From positions 46,435,771 to 46,499,770 of the forward strand of contig NC_061869.1 in the NCBI RefSeq assembly GCF_907164915.1: a stretch of DNA of 64,000 bases, read 5' to 3'. Position numbers and translations under genes: made by a program. Below the pieces are notes generated by a model that was not told where the DNA came from, ran no database searches, and saw only the letters and a program-made list of their open reading frames with translations. Of the stretch, positions 53,935 to 64,000 are shown in pieces (the stretch's first letter is position 1; every line of letters starts with the position of its first letter). The stretch comes from Impatiens glandulifera. Lineage: Eukaryota > Streptophyta > Magnoliopsida > Ericales > Balsaminaceae.

Positions 53935-56900
53935 AAAGAAAGAACAGAGTGCAGATACATCTATTTATGCTTCAGATGGTGAACTGACATATGCTTCTAA
54001 CTGTCTAGACTCTTGTCTTAGCACATCTTCAAATGAAACAGCATGGATTGTTGACACAGGTGCCTCATTCCATATAACTCACACAAAGGTTACTTCCAGT
54101 CCTACAAAGCTGGTGATTATGGTGAGGTTTGCATGGGTAACAGTGGTGTGTCCAAGATAGTTGGTCTGTGTGATGTTAGAATTGAGACAAACATGGGCTG
54201 CTTCCTGACATTGAGAGATGTAAGACATGTTCCTGATTTGAGAATGAATTTGATTTCAGCAGGTAAGCTCGATGATGGAGGATACCATAATGTTTTCAGT
54301 GGTGGAGCATGGAAACTAAGCAAGGGTTCATTGGTTATTGCACGAGGTAAGAAATGTTGTTCCTTATACAAGACAAATTTGAAAATTGTCTATGATGCGG
54401 CATATTCTGTTTTAATGGAGTCATCCTCTGAGTTGTTGCACAAGAGATTAGGTCACATTAGTGAAAAGGGGCTGAATGTTTTGATCAAGAGGAATGAGTT
54501 TCTGAATCTCAAGGATGCTCATCTTGAAAATTGTGAGCATTGCTTGAAGGGTAAGCAGAACAGAATCTCCTTCAGTAAGTCAAAAGTTGAACTGAAAAAG
54601 AATGTCCTTGAATTGGTCCATACAGATGTTTGTGGTCCTATGAAGATTAAATCCATAGGCGGTGCTTCCTATTTTGTAACCTTCATAGACGATGCATCTA
54701 GGAAGGTTTGGGCTTATGCTATAAAGTCCAAGGACGAGGTTACAGTAAGGTTTGAGGTCTTTCACAAGCTATTTGAAAGAGAGACAGGAAGAAAACTGAT
54801 GAGGGTGCGGTCAGATAATGGGGGAGAGTACATAGGCTCATTTGATGATTATTGCAAAGAGTAGGGTATTCGACATGAACAGACTGTGCCCAAGACTCCA
54901 CAACAAAATGGTATGGCAGAGAGGATGAACAGAACAATGTTGGAACGGATGAGGAGTATGCTCTCCCATGCCAGGTTGGCTAAGCATTTCTGGGCTGAAG
55001 CCATGAGCACTACAGTGTATGTGATCAACCATTCTCCCTCCAAGCCATTGAATAATAAGTGTGCAGAAAGCGTCTGGTCAGGTAAAGATGTTAATTATGA
55101 CAATTTACGTGTTTTTGGTTGTAGAGCTTTTGTGCATGTTCCAAAAGATGAGAGGTCTAAGCTAAATGCAAAAACTAGACAATGCATATTTTTGGGGTAT
55201 GGTGATGAAAAGTGGGGATACAGGTGTTATGACTCAGTTGATAAGAAGGTTTTGAGAAGCCGGGATGTGATATTCCTTGAAGATCAGACTATTGAGAATT
55301 TTGAAGATGGTGAAAAGCTTGATGCATACATACGTGACCTTTCTGGTCTTGAGTTGTCTCATGATGTTGAGGAGACAAGGCCACATGTAGCTTCAGACTC
55401 AGATAGTGATGATGATGTTACTCAGGGTCAAGCTGTAGGCCATGGAAATGATACTAATACTGAAACTGATCTTGGTGATAATGTTGAGGTTGATTTTGAA
55501 GTTCAACAAGAAGATGGAAATCAACAGAATCAACAAACAGAGATACTTCGGAGGTCTACTAGGGAGAAAAGATCAAGTTCTAAGTATCCTGCTACAGAGT
55601 ATGTTCTTCTAACTGATTGTGGGAAGCCTATATGCTATAAGGAGGCTCTTGAGGATGCTCATAAGAAAGAATGGCTAGCTTCCATGGATGAAGAGATGAA
55701 GTCATTGCTGAAAAATGGCACATATGATCTAGTTGAAAGACCAGAGAATAAAAAAGTATTACAAAATAAATGGGTGTACAAGATCAAGCAAGAAGGTGAT
55801 GATAGCAAGACAAGATACAAGGCTAGGCTGGTTGTCAAAGGTTTTGGCCAAAGGCATGGAATCGATTATGATGAGATTTTCTCACCGGTAGTAAAGATGA
55901 CTTCTATCAGGGTGGTGTTAAGTCTAGCTGCTTGTATGGATCTTGAGGTTGAACAACTTGATGTCAAGACTGCATTTCTCCATGGTGATTTGGATGAAGA
56001 TGTTTATATGGAGCAACTTGAAGGTTATAATAAGAAAGGTGAGGAAAGCAATGTGTGCAAACTTGTCAAAAGTCTGTACGGTTTGAAGCAAGCACCAAGG
56101 CAGTGATATCTTAAGTTTGAGTCGTTCATGACCATCCATGGGTACATGAAAATGTCTACAGATCACTATGTCTTTGTGCAAAAGTTTGCTTCTAATGATT
56201 TTATTATACTTCTCCTATATGTTGATGACATGCTCATTGTTAGGAGAGACAAGCTCAAGATTGCCAAGTTGAAAAAGGATTTGGCTAAGTCTTTTGAGAT
56301 GAAAGACTTGGGTCAAGCAAGACAAATTCTTGGAATGCAGGTCATTCGTGATCGGGTGAAGAAAAGGCTATGGTTATCTCAAGAGAGATATATTAAGAAG
56401 ATTCTAAAACGATTCTGTATGGACAAGGCAAAGCCAGTTGCTTGTCCATTGGCTACACACTTGAAAATAAACAAGACAATGTCTCCCAAGGATGAAGAGG
56501 AAAGACAAGAAATTTGCAGTGTTCCATATGCTTTAGCAATAGGCAGTCTGATGTATGCAATGGTCTGTACAAGACCGGATATAGCTCATGCGTTTGGAGT
56601 ACTTAGTCGTTTTCTTTCAAATCCTGGTAAGACACACTAGGAAGTGGTTAAGTGGCTAATGAGATATCTTCAAGGGACATCCAAATACGCTTTGTGTTAT
56701 GGTACTGGAAAGTCACATGTTGAAGGGTTTTCTGATTCAGATATGAGTGGTGATATTGACACAATGAGATCAACTTCAGGGTATTTGTTTACTTTTGGAG
56801 GAGGAGCTATATCATGGCAGTCTCGTCTACAGAAATGTGTTGCTTTGTCTACTACAGAAGCTGAATATATTGCCATTACTGAATGTTGTAAAGAAATGAG

Positions 56901-57195
56901 ATGGATGAAAGAATTGTTGAAAGAAATTGGCATTGCACAACACAGGTTTGTGGTGTTTAGTGACTCACAGAGTGCTATACATGTGAGCAAGAATCCAAGT
57001 TTCTATTCACGTTCAAAACACATCCAAAGAAGGTACCATTGGATCCGTGAAGTGCTCGAGAAGAAGGAGTTATACTTGGAGAAAGTGCACACAGATGAGA
57101 ACGGGTCAGATATGATGACAAAGGGCTTGCCAAGAGGAAAGCATGAGATATATTGTGCCAAAGTCAGAATGGTTCTGGCAGAAGCGTCACGATGA
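53935..57195 (+). pseudogene. Copia pol: protease, integrase, RT, RNase H, broken
   Basis: Protease: 'AWIVDTGASFHIT' with the catalytic DTG at ~54053, then a frameshift near 54090. Integrase: GAG-pre-integrase zinc region 'LLHKRLGHIS' and 'CEHCLKGKQ' (~54435-54555), DDE core 'LVHTDVCGPM' and 'RSDNGGEYIG', a TAG at 54862 (CAG to TAG is likely), then the catalytic Glu in '[13 protein letters not shown]'. RT: '[13 protein letters not shown]', '[20 protein letters not shown]', '[11 protein letters not shown]' followed by TGA at 56104 where Trp belongs, and YVDDM at ~56217. RNase H: TAG at 56638 again in a Trp position ('KTH*EVVKW'), 'FSDSDMSG', 'STSGYLFTFGGGAISWQS', 'STTEAEYIA', 'FSDSQSAIH', 'SRSKHIQRRYHWIRE'. 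The frame ends at TGA 57193-57195. Confidence 0.95.
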
Positions 57196-57227
57196 TGAAT
57201 GTTTATAGCAACATTCTCCCATGGCTC

Positions 57228-57241
57228 GGAAGGGGGAGAAT
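57228..57241 (+). promoter_or_regulatory. polypurine tract
   Basis: GGAAGGGGGAGAAT directly before the 3' LTR start TGTTGGTG. Confidence 0.93.
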
Positions 57242-57744
57242 TGTTGGTGTTCCTTGCCATTGCGGGCGGGTTTTAAATTCCGGGTAAACGGGTCAGGGTT
57301 TTCTCTTATGAAAACGGGTTAGAGTATAAATACTTTTTTTTGGGTATTTTTCTCATAAAAGAGCAAATAGAGAGAGAGTGAATTACAGATCTAGGGTTTT
57401 CTGGTTTCCTTTTTCTTCTTGTTCTTTGGCTGATCCAGAGTGAGAGATTGGGGGAGATTTTGATTGTGGAGTGGTCCAATCATTCTTAGTGTAATCACTT
57501 CTTTCATTTGAGAGCAGGGCATGTAAGTTTCTACTATTGACATTTGTTTGATTTAGTGAAACTTATCCCTCCCGTGGACGTAGGTCGATTTTGACCGAAC
57601 CATGTATATTGTGTTGTCGTTTATTGCTTTGTGCTATTTCAGTTCTTGGTAATCTGTTTATCGACATAGACGATTTGGAATCTGATTTGCTACAGGTTTT
57701 GATTTCTAAGAAGATCCATAGTTTTGCTGTTGCAAAACCCAACA
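57242..57744 (+). repeat. 3' LTR of the complete Copia element
   Basis: 503 bp, TGTTGGTG...CCCAACA, nearly identical to 52522-53023. Confidence 0.96.
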
Positions 57745-59170
57745 GGTATCGCCATTTTAGGGAACGTAAGAGCTCGTGATAATCTCGAAAGTTAATTTCT
57801 AGCCTCTATCTATTCTCAATCGTCTTTCCTTTGTATACAGTCTACGCTTCTCTATTGCTCGATCAAAACTGAAAAGAAAATCGAGGAGAAAGCGTTGATA
57901 CTTGTTGCGGTTGCTCTGGTTAGTCTCCTTCTTTGTATGGACTGGATTATACTTACTCCACTGAAAGCTCTAAATGAGTAGTTGTTCTAAGATGATTAAA
58001 TGAATAGATTCAGGAGTTAGGGATTGTTAGGTTGTAGGTGGGATGTAGACATATTAGGTTGTAAATCATCTTTTGCAAGTGTTTTTCTATATGTTTCAAC
58101 ATCAACTTGCTAAGAACATTCAGGTTTATAAAAAGTTTATGAAATGTATATTCTACATTTTAGGATTTTGTTCTCCTTCGATTTTTTGTCAAAGGCTTTC
58201 GTGCAAGGAACAATCTAGTCCTAGAAGGGACATTATCATGTTCCTCTTCATTGTCTTTGTTGTGCTATCATCTTCATCGCTAGCTATGTGCATCTGCTTC
58301 TTTTATCCTCTTTCTGTTTTCTCCACCACTAATATTGTATTCCCATATCTACACCATTAATTTAATATTGCTTCCCTTATTGATTTTGTAGGTGAGACAT
58401 TTGTCACTTGACCTATCCTGGTTAGTTTAACATTGTTTCCCCTTATTGATAGTGTGTTCTCCACCATTATTGCATTCCCATATCTGCACCATTCTTTCTG
58501 TGCTTGGCACATTTTCTTGAGGTAGCTTTAAAAAAAAGTAATAATATATTTGTGTATATATATTTATAGGCTGTCAAGAAAATCATGTTCATCTATTTAT
58601 GACAAATCTCCTTGTTGATCTTAACTTTGTTTGATTGTGCCCATTTTTTTGTTATTGATTTCATTTGATATTCATAATACTGGTTTGTAATAATGGTTTG
58701 AACAATTTCCCCTTCTCTTATTCAACATATAAGAAGAATCATAAAATAAAAACTTACAGGTAAGTAATAATGGTTTGAGAAATTTCAATTTCCCCTTCTG
58801 TATTCATTTTACTGCAAATTAAGAAAACCAATAGAAAATTTTATCCTTCAAGGTAAGTTACACAACACCCCAAAAAGTGTATTCATTTACAATCTATAGC
58901 TCCAAAATTTTACATTCACCGTCATGTTAACTTATATTTTTTCATTAAGATCATGTCTGAAAAGAACACACAAGATATAGAATAAGATATAGAAGTTGTA
59001 TCATGGAAATTTGGAAATTTAACCTGACGGTTTTAAGTAAATGTTTCACATCTTTATAAATTTTAAATATAGATAGATTATATAGATAATTTTTTCTCCA
59101 TTGATTAAACTTTATTGTCTTTATTCAAATCTAATAGTTTTTAACTTTAATACTTTTGATAGCTTTCTAC
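57745..59170. other. noncoding or decayed host sequence downstream of the Copia insertion
   Basis: A plus-strand frame at ~57868-57975 reads 'IEEKALILVAVALVSLLLCM' then 'DWIILTPLKALNE', a hydrophobic segment like a membrane anchor at the start of a protein; it may be a gene 5' end, but no family is recognised. 58040-58215 is the inverted partner of 42490-42680. From 58350 on, a phrase 'catatctacaccatt' is duplicated (~58348 and 58478), and the rest is AT-rich without signal. Confidence 0.4.
58040..58215 (-). repeat. dispersed repeat, inverted partner of 42490-42680
   Basis: Reverse complement shares 'ttccttgcac', 'acaaaatcctaa', 'agttgatgttgaaacatata' and 'gatgatttacaa' with the left copy, in the same order. 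Confidence 0.75.
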
Positions 59171-59176
59171 CGGATG

Positions 59177-59649
59177 TTACAAGGATATTAAATAGAATAA
59201 TAATGTCTTGTTGACAAGGAGGTCCGCATCAATATAAAAGGAGGTGAAATAATTGAAAATCTTGTATACCATGTTAAACGATGTAATAAAAAACCATGGT
59301 TCGTTTCCGGCCATAGTTGGGAAAAAATGCAAACTACTTTCGCAACTCCTGAATATGAGTCTAAAAGTACGAAAGCAAAAACAAGTCGGAAAGCGAATTC
59401 TGAGGAATCTATGGGATCCATATATTGCAGAGGCTAGATAAGTATTTAAGCACATAAAAGACGACTTGTGAGTTTGTTAATATTTTTAATGAGTAATATT
59501 TTTTTGAATTAACTATCAGGAAAAAAAATGGCAGCTAGAGTGGAGTTAGGGAGGTCACCAACGGTAATAGAGTCTTTCATGCGTAAATATCAGGAAAAAA
59601 ATGGCAGCTGGAGTGGACCACGAGCTGCCAAAGCAGCGGTATAAATTAC

Positions 59650-59712
<63 letters not shown>

Positions 59713-60110
59713 TTACAAATTATTTTTTAAAATTATTACATTTGTTTTGAATAATATTATTTGTATGTGTATATCTTTTTAGGAAAAGTTTGTGGAGCTT
59801 AACGAAATTAATGATAGTTGTGGCGAATCTAACAAAATAACAAGCGAAGAATTATGAGTCATAGTTGTGTGTGGACCTAAAAAAGGAAGAATATTTGGCA
59901 TGGGCACGGGGGAAAACTTCTATATGACGAATCAAGAATCTTCGTCTTTACAAATTTCAAAAAAAAAATTGCTAAATTAGAAGATACAATACAAGAATTG
60001 AAGAAAAATGATGAAGAGCGAAAAGAAGAAATGAAAAAAAAAATGAAGAATTAATTAAGGAAAGAAGGAAAAAAGAGGAAGAAAAGATTAATCTTATGCT
60101 GTAATTGCTG
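59177..60110 (+). pseudogene. plant Transposase_24 (Ptta/En/Spm) gene, broken
   Basis: In changing plus-strand frames: ~59260-59440 'HSWEKMQTTFATPEYESKST', 'NSEESMGSIY', the domain's F..P.(Y/F)...S...K..R region and the GS motif; ~59550-59640 'SPTVIESFMRKYQEKNGSWS' and 'GPRAAKAAV', the characteristic xxxxG(S/T)WxxxRAAxAA segment; then a break with a long (TA)n run at ~59655-59709, probably an intron; ~59784-59900 'KFVELNEIN', 'VCGPKKGRIFGMGTG', matching the GPxKxGRxxGMG motif. A Lys/Glu coiled coil follows. This is the accessory transposase of plant CACTA elements. Stops at several places make it nonfunctional. Confidence 0.72.
59655..59709. repeat. (TA)n microsatellite
   Basis: About 27 TA units within the probable intron of the Transposase_24 gene. 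Confidence 0.95.
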
Positions 60111-60866
60111 GTCTTCTAAGAGGACAAGAAGTTATGCGGGCCCAAATGAATGAAACAATGGCAATGTATTTCAATTTTACTAATTAAATTTTGATAATAT
60201 AAAAGTTTTTATAATTAATTTTGAATTTTTTGATATTGGCTGGAAGGATATTACTTGAAGGATGTTGAATTGTGTTGAAATACTTGGTGTTTAAAGATCA
60301 ATGCGTTTATGAATTGTGTTAGTATTATTATTAGTTTAATTTGAATGTATTTTGTGATAATAGATAATTGGTGATGTATTTTGTGACAATGGATGATTGG
60401 TGATGTTATTTTGTGATAATAGAAGATGAATTATGCTATTTTGTTTTATATTTAGTTTTAATGTAATCTATTTAAATATAATAAAAAAATATTAGGTAAA
60501 ATAAATAAAATTATAAAATATTAAAGAAAATAATATTTGCGACGAATATTTCTATAAATAAATTGAGATGAATAAATGTAAAATTAATCTTTACGTAGAA
60601 AATTTCGTTGACATTTTCATCATAAACAGTCGAAAATCTCGTCGTCAATATTTTTCGACTCAACAATATCATTTGAAAAAATGTACAAAAATAAATATAG
60701 TGGAAAATTCGTCGAAAAACTTTCTGACTCAATATTCATCCGTCGGGAATATTAGCGACACATATTTGCTGAAATATTATTTGGATGGAAAAAACGTCAC
60801 AAAATATATATTCATCAGAAATTCTGTCAATAAATTATGTCGCAAATACTCTTTCTCCTTGTAGTG
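60111..60866 (+). mobile_element. 3' end of a CACTA element
   Basis: The stretch ends TTTCTCCTTGTAGTG at 60866; its reverse complement CACTACAAGGAGAAA is a CACTA terminal repeat. Just inside are subterminal motifs such as 'gcgacgaatatt', 'tcgtcgaaaa', 'cgtcgggaat' and 'atgtcgcaaat', in both orientations. It directly follows the Transposase_24 gene, consistent with one element. The matching 5' end was not found. Confidence 0.75.
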
Positions 60867-61066
60867 GATGATGAGGACGGATAAAAATAAAAGAGCGAAA
60901 AATATAAATTTAAATTACTAATGGAACGACTAAATGAGGTCGGGCTTGGGTTTCGAATATATATATTTTAGAAGTATTTTGATAAATTGAATTTGAAAAG
61001 AGTTTAATTTTTATTTTTGTTTCACATTTAATAAAAAATTATTTAATTTCAAATTTTAAAACTAAA

Positions 61067-61116
<50 letters not shown>

Positions 61117-62347
61117 TAAAATTTTAAGAAGGACAAATTTTGAACTAAGTTTATGGTATTTGAGTTTGTTTAACAAGATTCCATATGAATATTATTTAAT
61201 TTATACATATTGGGAATCCCTATTATTAATAAATAACTTCTCCAATTCTTTTGAATATCATATTAATGAATTATAGAAGTTCATTAATGAATTATAGAAG
61301 TTCTTGATAGCTCCCAAAGAAGTCTTACAAAGACGAATTGCAGTAGTTTAGGTTCTGAATTTCTTAATTTTTTTTATATTATATATGTATTATATATAAA
61401 ATCAAATAAATTCATAAAGTCAACCACTTCCTCTCATTCTAGTTCTTTCATGTACCATAATTATTTTGTGTACAGTGTTACACGTGAATAGCTGCTCCTG
61501 CTCATTCAAATTCAAATTTCTTAATTATTATTTCTTCTATAGTTAATTTATAAGCTGTTTCCATATATATATACCCTAATATCATCCCTATATTATTTTA
61601 TTTTACTAATTTCATATTCCATTAATTATTTCCATCTAAATTAATAATAATTATTTTTCTAATTTTTTACTGAGGTGAAATTTATTCATTTCTTAATGTA
61701 TTTTTTTAATTTAATATTTTTAATTAGTATTATTATTAACTTAATTATGTATATAATATTTATAATTGATTTCATGTATATTTAAATTTTTATTGAATGT
61801 ACAACATTGAGTATTTATAAGTTAATATTAATTAATTTTATTATATTTTTAATTATTAGGGCCTTTAATTGTTTAATAAAAATATTTACTTAGTTTTTTC
61901 TTTAGCATCAATTGTTTAATAAAATACTCAATTAATCAATTAATTTGAATAGTAAATTTATCTTAAATTTTATTATAAACATAGTTTGAAAGTTTAACAT
62001 TAAGTTATTTATTTAAATAATATTTATAATAAATTATACATATGTATATAAAAAATATAATATCAATATGCTTGAAAAAAAACATTGATATCCTTATTTT
62101 TTTTTTAAAATTATCAAATTAGTGAAAACTCTGTCACCTGCTCCCAAATTCAAAATCAATTAAAGAAAAATCTTTCAATTCTTTCAATTTTCTCTGCCAA
62201 GATCCAAATTTTATGTTAAGTTGAATAAATTAAATCATATTTTTTAACATTATATATTTTTACCAACTTCACAATAAAATAGAGATGGACTACTTGACTC
62301 TCTCTGTATTTAAAATAAAATATAATCATTATTTCCTCTCTTATTAC
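60867..62347. other. AT-rich intergenic region
   Basis: A (TA)n run is at about 61070-61113. A 24-bp direct duplication 'ttcattaatgaattatagaag' is at ~61265. No gene recognised. Confidence 0.6.
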
Positions 62348-62350
62348 TAA

Positions 62351-62647
62351 GGCCTTGTTTGAGGAAAGAATTTTTTTGATTTTGTCTGAATTTTATCCAA
62401 AAAACCCTTTTTTTTTTGATAAGAAGTATAAAAAAATTAGTTTTTAAAATTTAAAGACTAATTTGTCCTTTGACTTTAGAAGATATGGTGTAGGTGAGAG
62501 AATGGTGGTTTAGAGAGAGAAGATAAAATTAGAGAGTAATTTTGGTATTTAAATGATAAAATTATTTAATTTGATGGTTGATAAAATGTTTGAGTTTTGG
62601 GATAACAACTGAATTTTATCCCAAAAACCCCTTCATCAATCAAGGCC
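62351..62647. mobile_element. Tourist-like (PIF/Harbinger) MITE, 297 bp
   Basis: Ends are GGCCTTG and CAAGGCC with longer imperfect inverted repeats inside ('gaattttatccaaaaaaccc' opposed to 'gggataaaattcagttgtta'). TAA flanks both sides (62348-62350 and 62648-62650), the 3-bp T(A/T)A duplication of Harbinger-type elements. Noncoding. It lies 288 bp beyond the stop codon of the translocator gene. Confidence 0.88.
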
Positions 62648-62650
62648 TAA

Positions 62651-62934
62651 ATTAACAAAGAATGAAGTTGATTTAACAAGTTAGGGAATATATCTTATTT
62701 TGCATGAAATGCATATTCAAGATTTAAAAAAATAAAATAAAAAATCAAACACTTTAACAATAACTTAGCAACATAAATACATTCCTTCCTTCTCTAAGCA
62801 CCTCGGCCATTGATTTAAACCATAGACCACAAAAGAACCCAATTCACCAATTTCATGAATGAATTCAAAAGAGCCTGCCTATGCCTAAACCCCGCCAAAA
62901 ATCAACAATTTGATGATCATTTCATATATATTAA
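62651..62934 (-). other. 3' UTR and downstream region of the translocator gene
   Basis: AT-rich sequence after the stop codon. No unambiguous polyadenylation signal was chosen; AATAAA-like words on the minus strand are scarce. Confidence 0.5.
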
Positions 62935-63297
62935 CTACCATAAACCAATTACCTTCCACCATAAGCCTCCAACTCCAAGCCAAATGATAATATTAACAAC
63001 AGAGATCAAGAAGCCATAACCCCACCATTGGGCAAGAGGAACATAGTTCGCTCCATAGAACACGGGTGCAGAACCAATCCCATAATGTGTGAGACCTCCC
63101 ATTAAATTTGACAAGAAAGCAAGAACCAGAGCTCCAAAATATGGTGGAGTGCCTAAAGCGCTTGCAACAGACAAAAATGCTGTAAACATGGCTCCGATGT
63201 GTGCAGCTCCACTTGCGAAGAAATAGTGTGTGTAGAAGTAAAGGAGGACTAATATTCCAAAGGATAGCTGCCATGAAAGCCCCAAGCCTCCAACAAA
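62935..63297 (-). CDS. DIT1: plastid 2-oxoglutarate/malate translocator (DiT1), last exon
   Basis: The exon opens after an acceptor 'ccattgacag' and codes for 120 residues to a TAG at 62937-62935. It starts 'FVGGLGLSWQLSFGILVLLY', then 'YFFASGAAHIGAMFTAFLSV' and 'GTPPYFGALVLAFLSNLMGG', 'LTHYGIGSAPVFYGANYVPL', and ends 'IIWLGVGGLWWKVIGLW'. This is the C-terminal part of the DASS/SLC13-type dicarboxylate translocators of the inner envelope. The SNxxGGxTHYGxGxAPxxxG signature and the WWKxIGLW end are typical. DiT1 exchanges 2-oxoglutarate for malate to feed ammonium assimilation and photorespiration. About three to four hydrophobic helices are covered. No stop or frameshift is present, and the remainder of the gene lies upstream on the minus strand, beyond the window. 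DiT1 rather than DiT2 is my reading from memory of the family. Confidence 0.88.
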   Translation of the reverse strand, partial: FVGGLGLSWQLSFGILVLLYFYTHYFFASGAAHIGAMFTAFLSVASALGTPPYFGALVLAFLSNLMGGLTHYGIGSAPVFYGANYVPLAQWWGYGFLISVVNIIIWLGVGGLWWKVIGLW

Positions 63298-64000
63298 CTG
63301 TCAATGGAGAAAAAGATTGAGGCAAATCACACTAGTCAGCCTTTTTTTAAATTAGTATTTTGCATCAGTCATTTTTTAGAATTGTCAAAAGTATAAAATA
63401 AGAGTGATTTTAATTTTATTTGGTATGAAAAATGTGATTGAATAGATGAAAAGTAAATAAAAAAGTTGATATTTCATTTAGCTACACATCTAGATTTTGT
63501 GGTTTTTGCAAAATAAAAGAATTGAGTCACCAAAAAAAATTGGATCATGATCCAATAAATCTTATAACAAAAAAAATATATAATTAATATTAGTTTTCAA
63601 AAAAAAATTGACTTTTTTTTTTCACTTGTTAAATTGACCCATTTTACAAATATGAGAAAACTTGATGTACCATTTTGATAAACAGACAATTTATCATGCA
63701 AGTTTTGAGCATTTTGATAAACTTTAGGTCCCATCTTCTCATTTCACTCTTTTACCTTGTTAGAACTCAATCCTCTCACCATCACAAAAATGAACGTGAT
63801 CCATCCACAATGTCCCAGATGAATCACTTATCTTGGCTAGACTTTTTGTTTTTTAATATGAATTTGTAGACCCAAATGAGAAACATTCAATAAGTTTGGA
63901 CCCACATTCAAACAAACAAAACAGAATGTATTTGAATCTCAAAACTCATTTGGCAATTTTTCAGTGAGACAGAGATCCAAATCCGAATCTGAATTCAGTT
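63298..64000 (-). other. intron of the translocator gene
   Basis: AT-rich with no other exon of the family recognisable, so the penultimate exon should lie beyond 64000. Confidence 0.6.

Larger units (their letters stand above)
52522..57744 (+). mobile_element. complete Ty1/Copia LTR retrotransposon (Tork-like), inactive
   Basis: The element has two LTRs (52522-53023 and 57242-57744), a Met-tRNA primer site at 53025, gag, protease, integrase, RT and RNase H in Copia order, and a polypurine tract at 57228-57241. It is flanked by GCTAT (52517-52521) and GGTAT (57745-57749), a 5-bp duplication with one mismatch. By eye the LTRs differ by 11 substitutions and one 1-base indel in 502 bp (about 97.6-97.8% identical), a fairly young insertion. 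Five stop codons and two frameshifts inactivate it. The Tork assignment rests on YVDDM and the general wording and is tentative. Confidence 0.95.

Noticed and set aside
54580..57260. Minus-strand ORFs across the Copia pol
   Set aside because: All lie opposite well-conserved integrase, RT and RNase H motifs on the plus strand.
58073..58360. 95-codon ORF after the Copia element
   Set aside because: Its first half is the dispersed repeat shared in inverse orientation with 42.5 kb and the rest is a Ser/Phe-rich chance frame.
63675..63869. Plus-strand ORF in the DiT1 intron
   Set aside because: AT-rich chance frame without homology, antisense to an intron.

Overview
The window is plant nuclear DNA. 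It is strongly AT-rich and almost wholly made of transposable elements: LTR retrotransposons with plant-type initiator-Met-tRNA primer sites, LINE, SINE-like, hAT, CACTA and Tourist-like elements, and several foldback structures. It also holds intron-bearing fragments of plant genes and the last exon of a plastid dicarboxylate translocator. An extra-ORF family in the Copia element at 28-36 kb resembles proteins I remember from Lamiales assemblies, so a eudicot, possibly an asterid, is my guess. That is memory-based inference, not something the sequence proves. There is a 500-N assembly gap at 27971-28470.

Layout. 1-2.2 kb: a noncoding LTR-like repeat unit. 2.4-8.4 kb: a decayed minus-strand Gypsy element (gag, protease) split by a 1.77 kb solo LTR at 3530-5302 that carries a hairpin-prone minisatellite. 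8.5-10.5 kb: a tandem array of ~320-bp monomers, each with tRNA-like pol III boxes. 11.44-18.02 kb: two copies of the 1-2.2 kb unit joined head to head around position 14304. 19108-21381: a hAT-type foldback element with perfect 8-bp target duplication and two long opposed minisatellite arms. 22212-23015: a small CACTA element. 23.5-25.5 kb: LINE ORF1 remnant. 26.1-27.0 kb: a foldback element. 27.4-27.9 kb: LINE ORF2 tail on the minus strand.

28.5-37.8 kb: a SIRE/Maximus-like Copia element with an open RT/RNase H frame, followed by three diverged copies of an extra gene, each with its own TATA box, then a duplicated polypurine tract and a truncated 3' LTR. That LTR abuts an inverted gag-PBS-LTR segment of the same family. 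39.7-42.5 kb: 5'-truncated Copia pol with 3' LTR. 43.2-43.8 kb: NAA25-like gene fragment with introns. 44.3-48.6 kb: CACTA TNP2 transposase with a 628-bp internal tandem duplication. 49.0-51.5 kb: two tandem copies of a YL1_C-domain gene fragment, one interrupted by an exon of an unrelated membrane-protein gene. 52522-57744: a complete Copia element with ~97.6% identical LTRs but five stop codons. 59.2-60.87 kb: a second CACTA transposase gene and a CACTA 3' terminus. 62351-62647: Tourist-like MITE. 62935-63297: DiT1 last exon, the only convincing functional host coding sequence.

Most noteworthy: (i) the triplicated extra gene with private promoters inside a Copia element; (ii) a possible very large gene-capturing CACTA element between ~43-44 kb and 60866, holding intron-bearing pieces of at least two host genes; (iii) the hAT foldback element; (iv) the ~6.6 kb head-to-head LTR palindrome with symmetric TATA boxes; (v) the satellite with pol III promoters.
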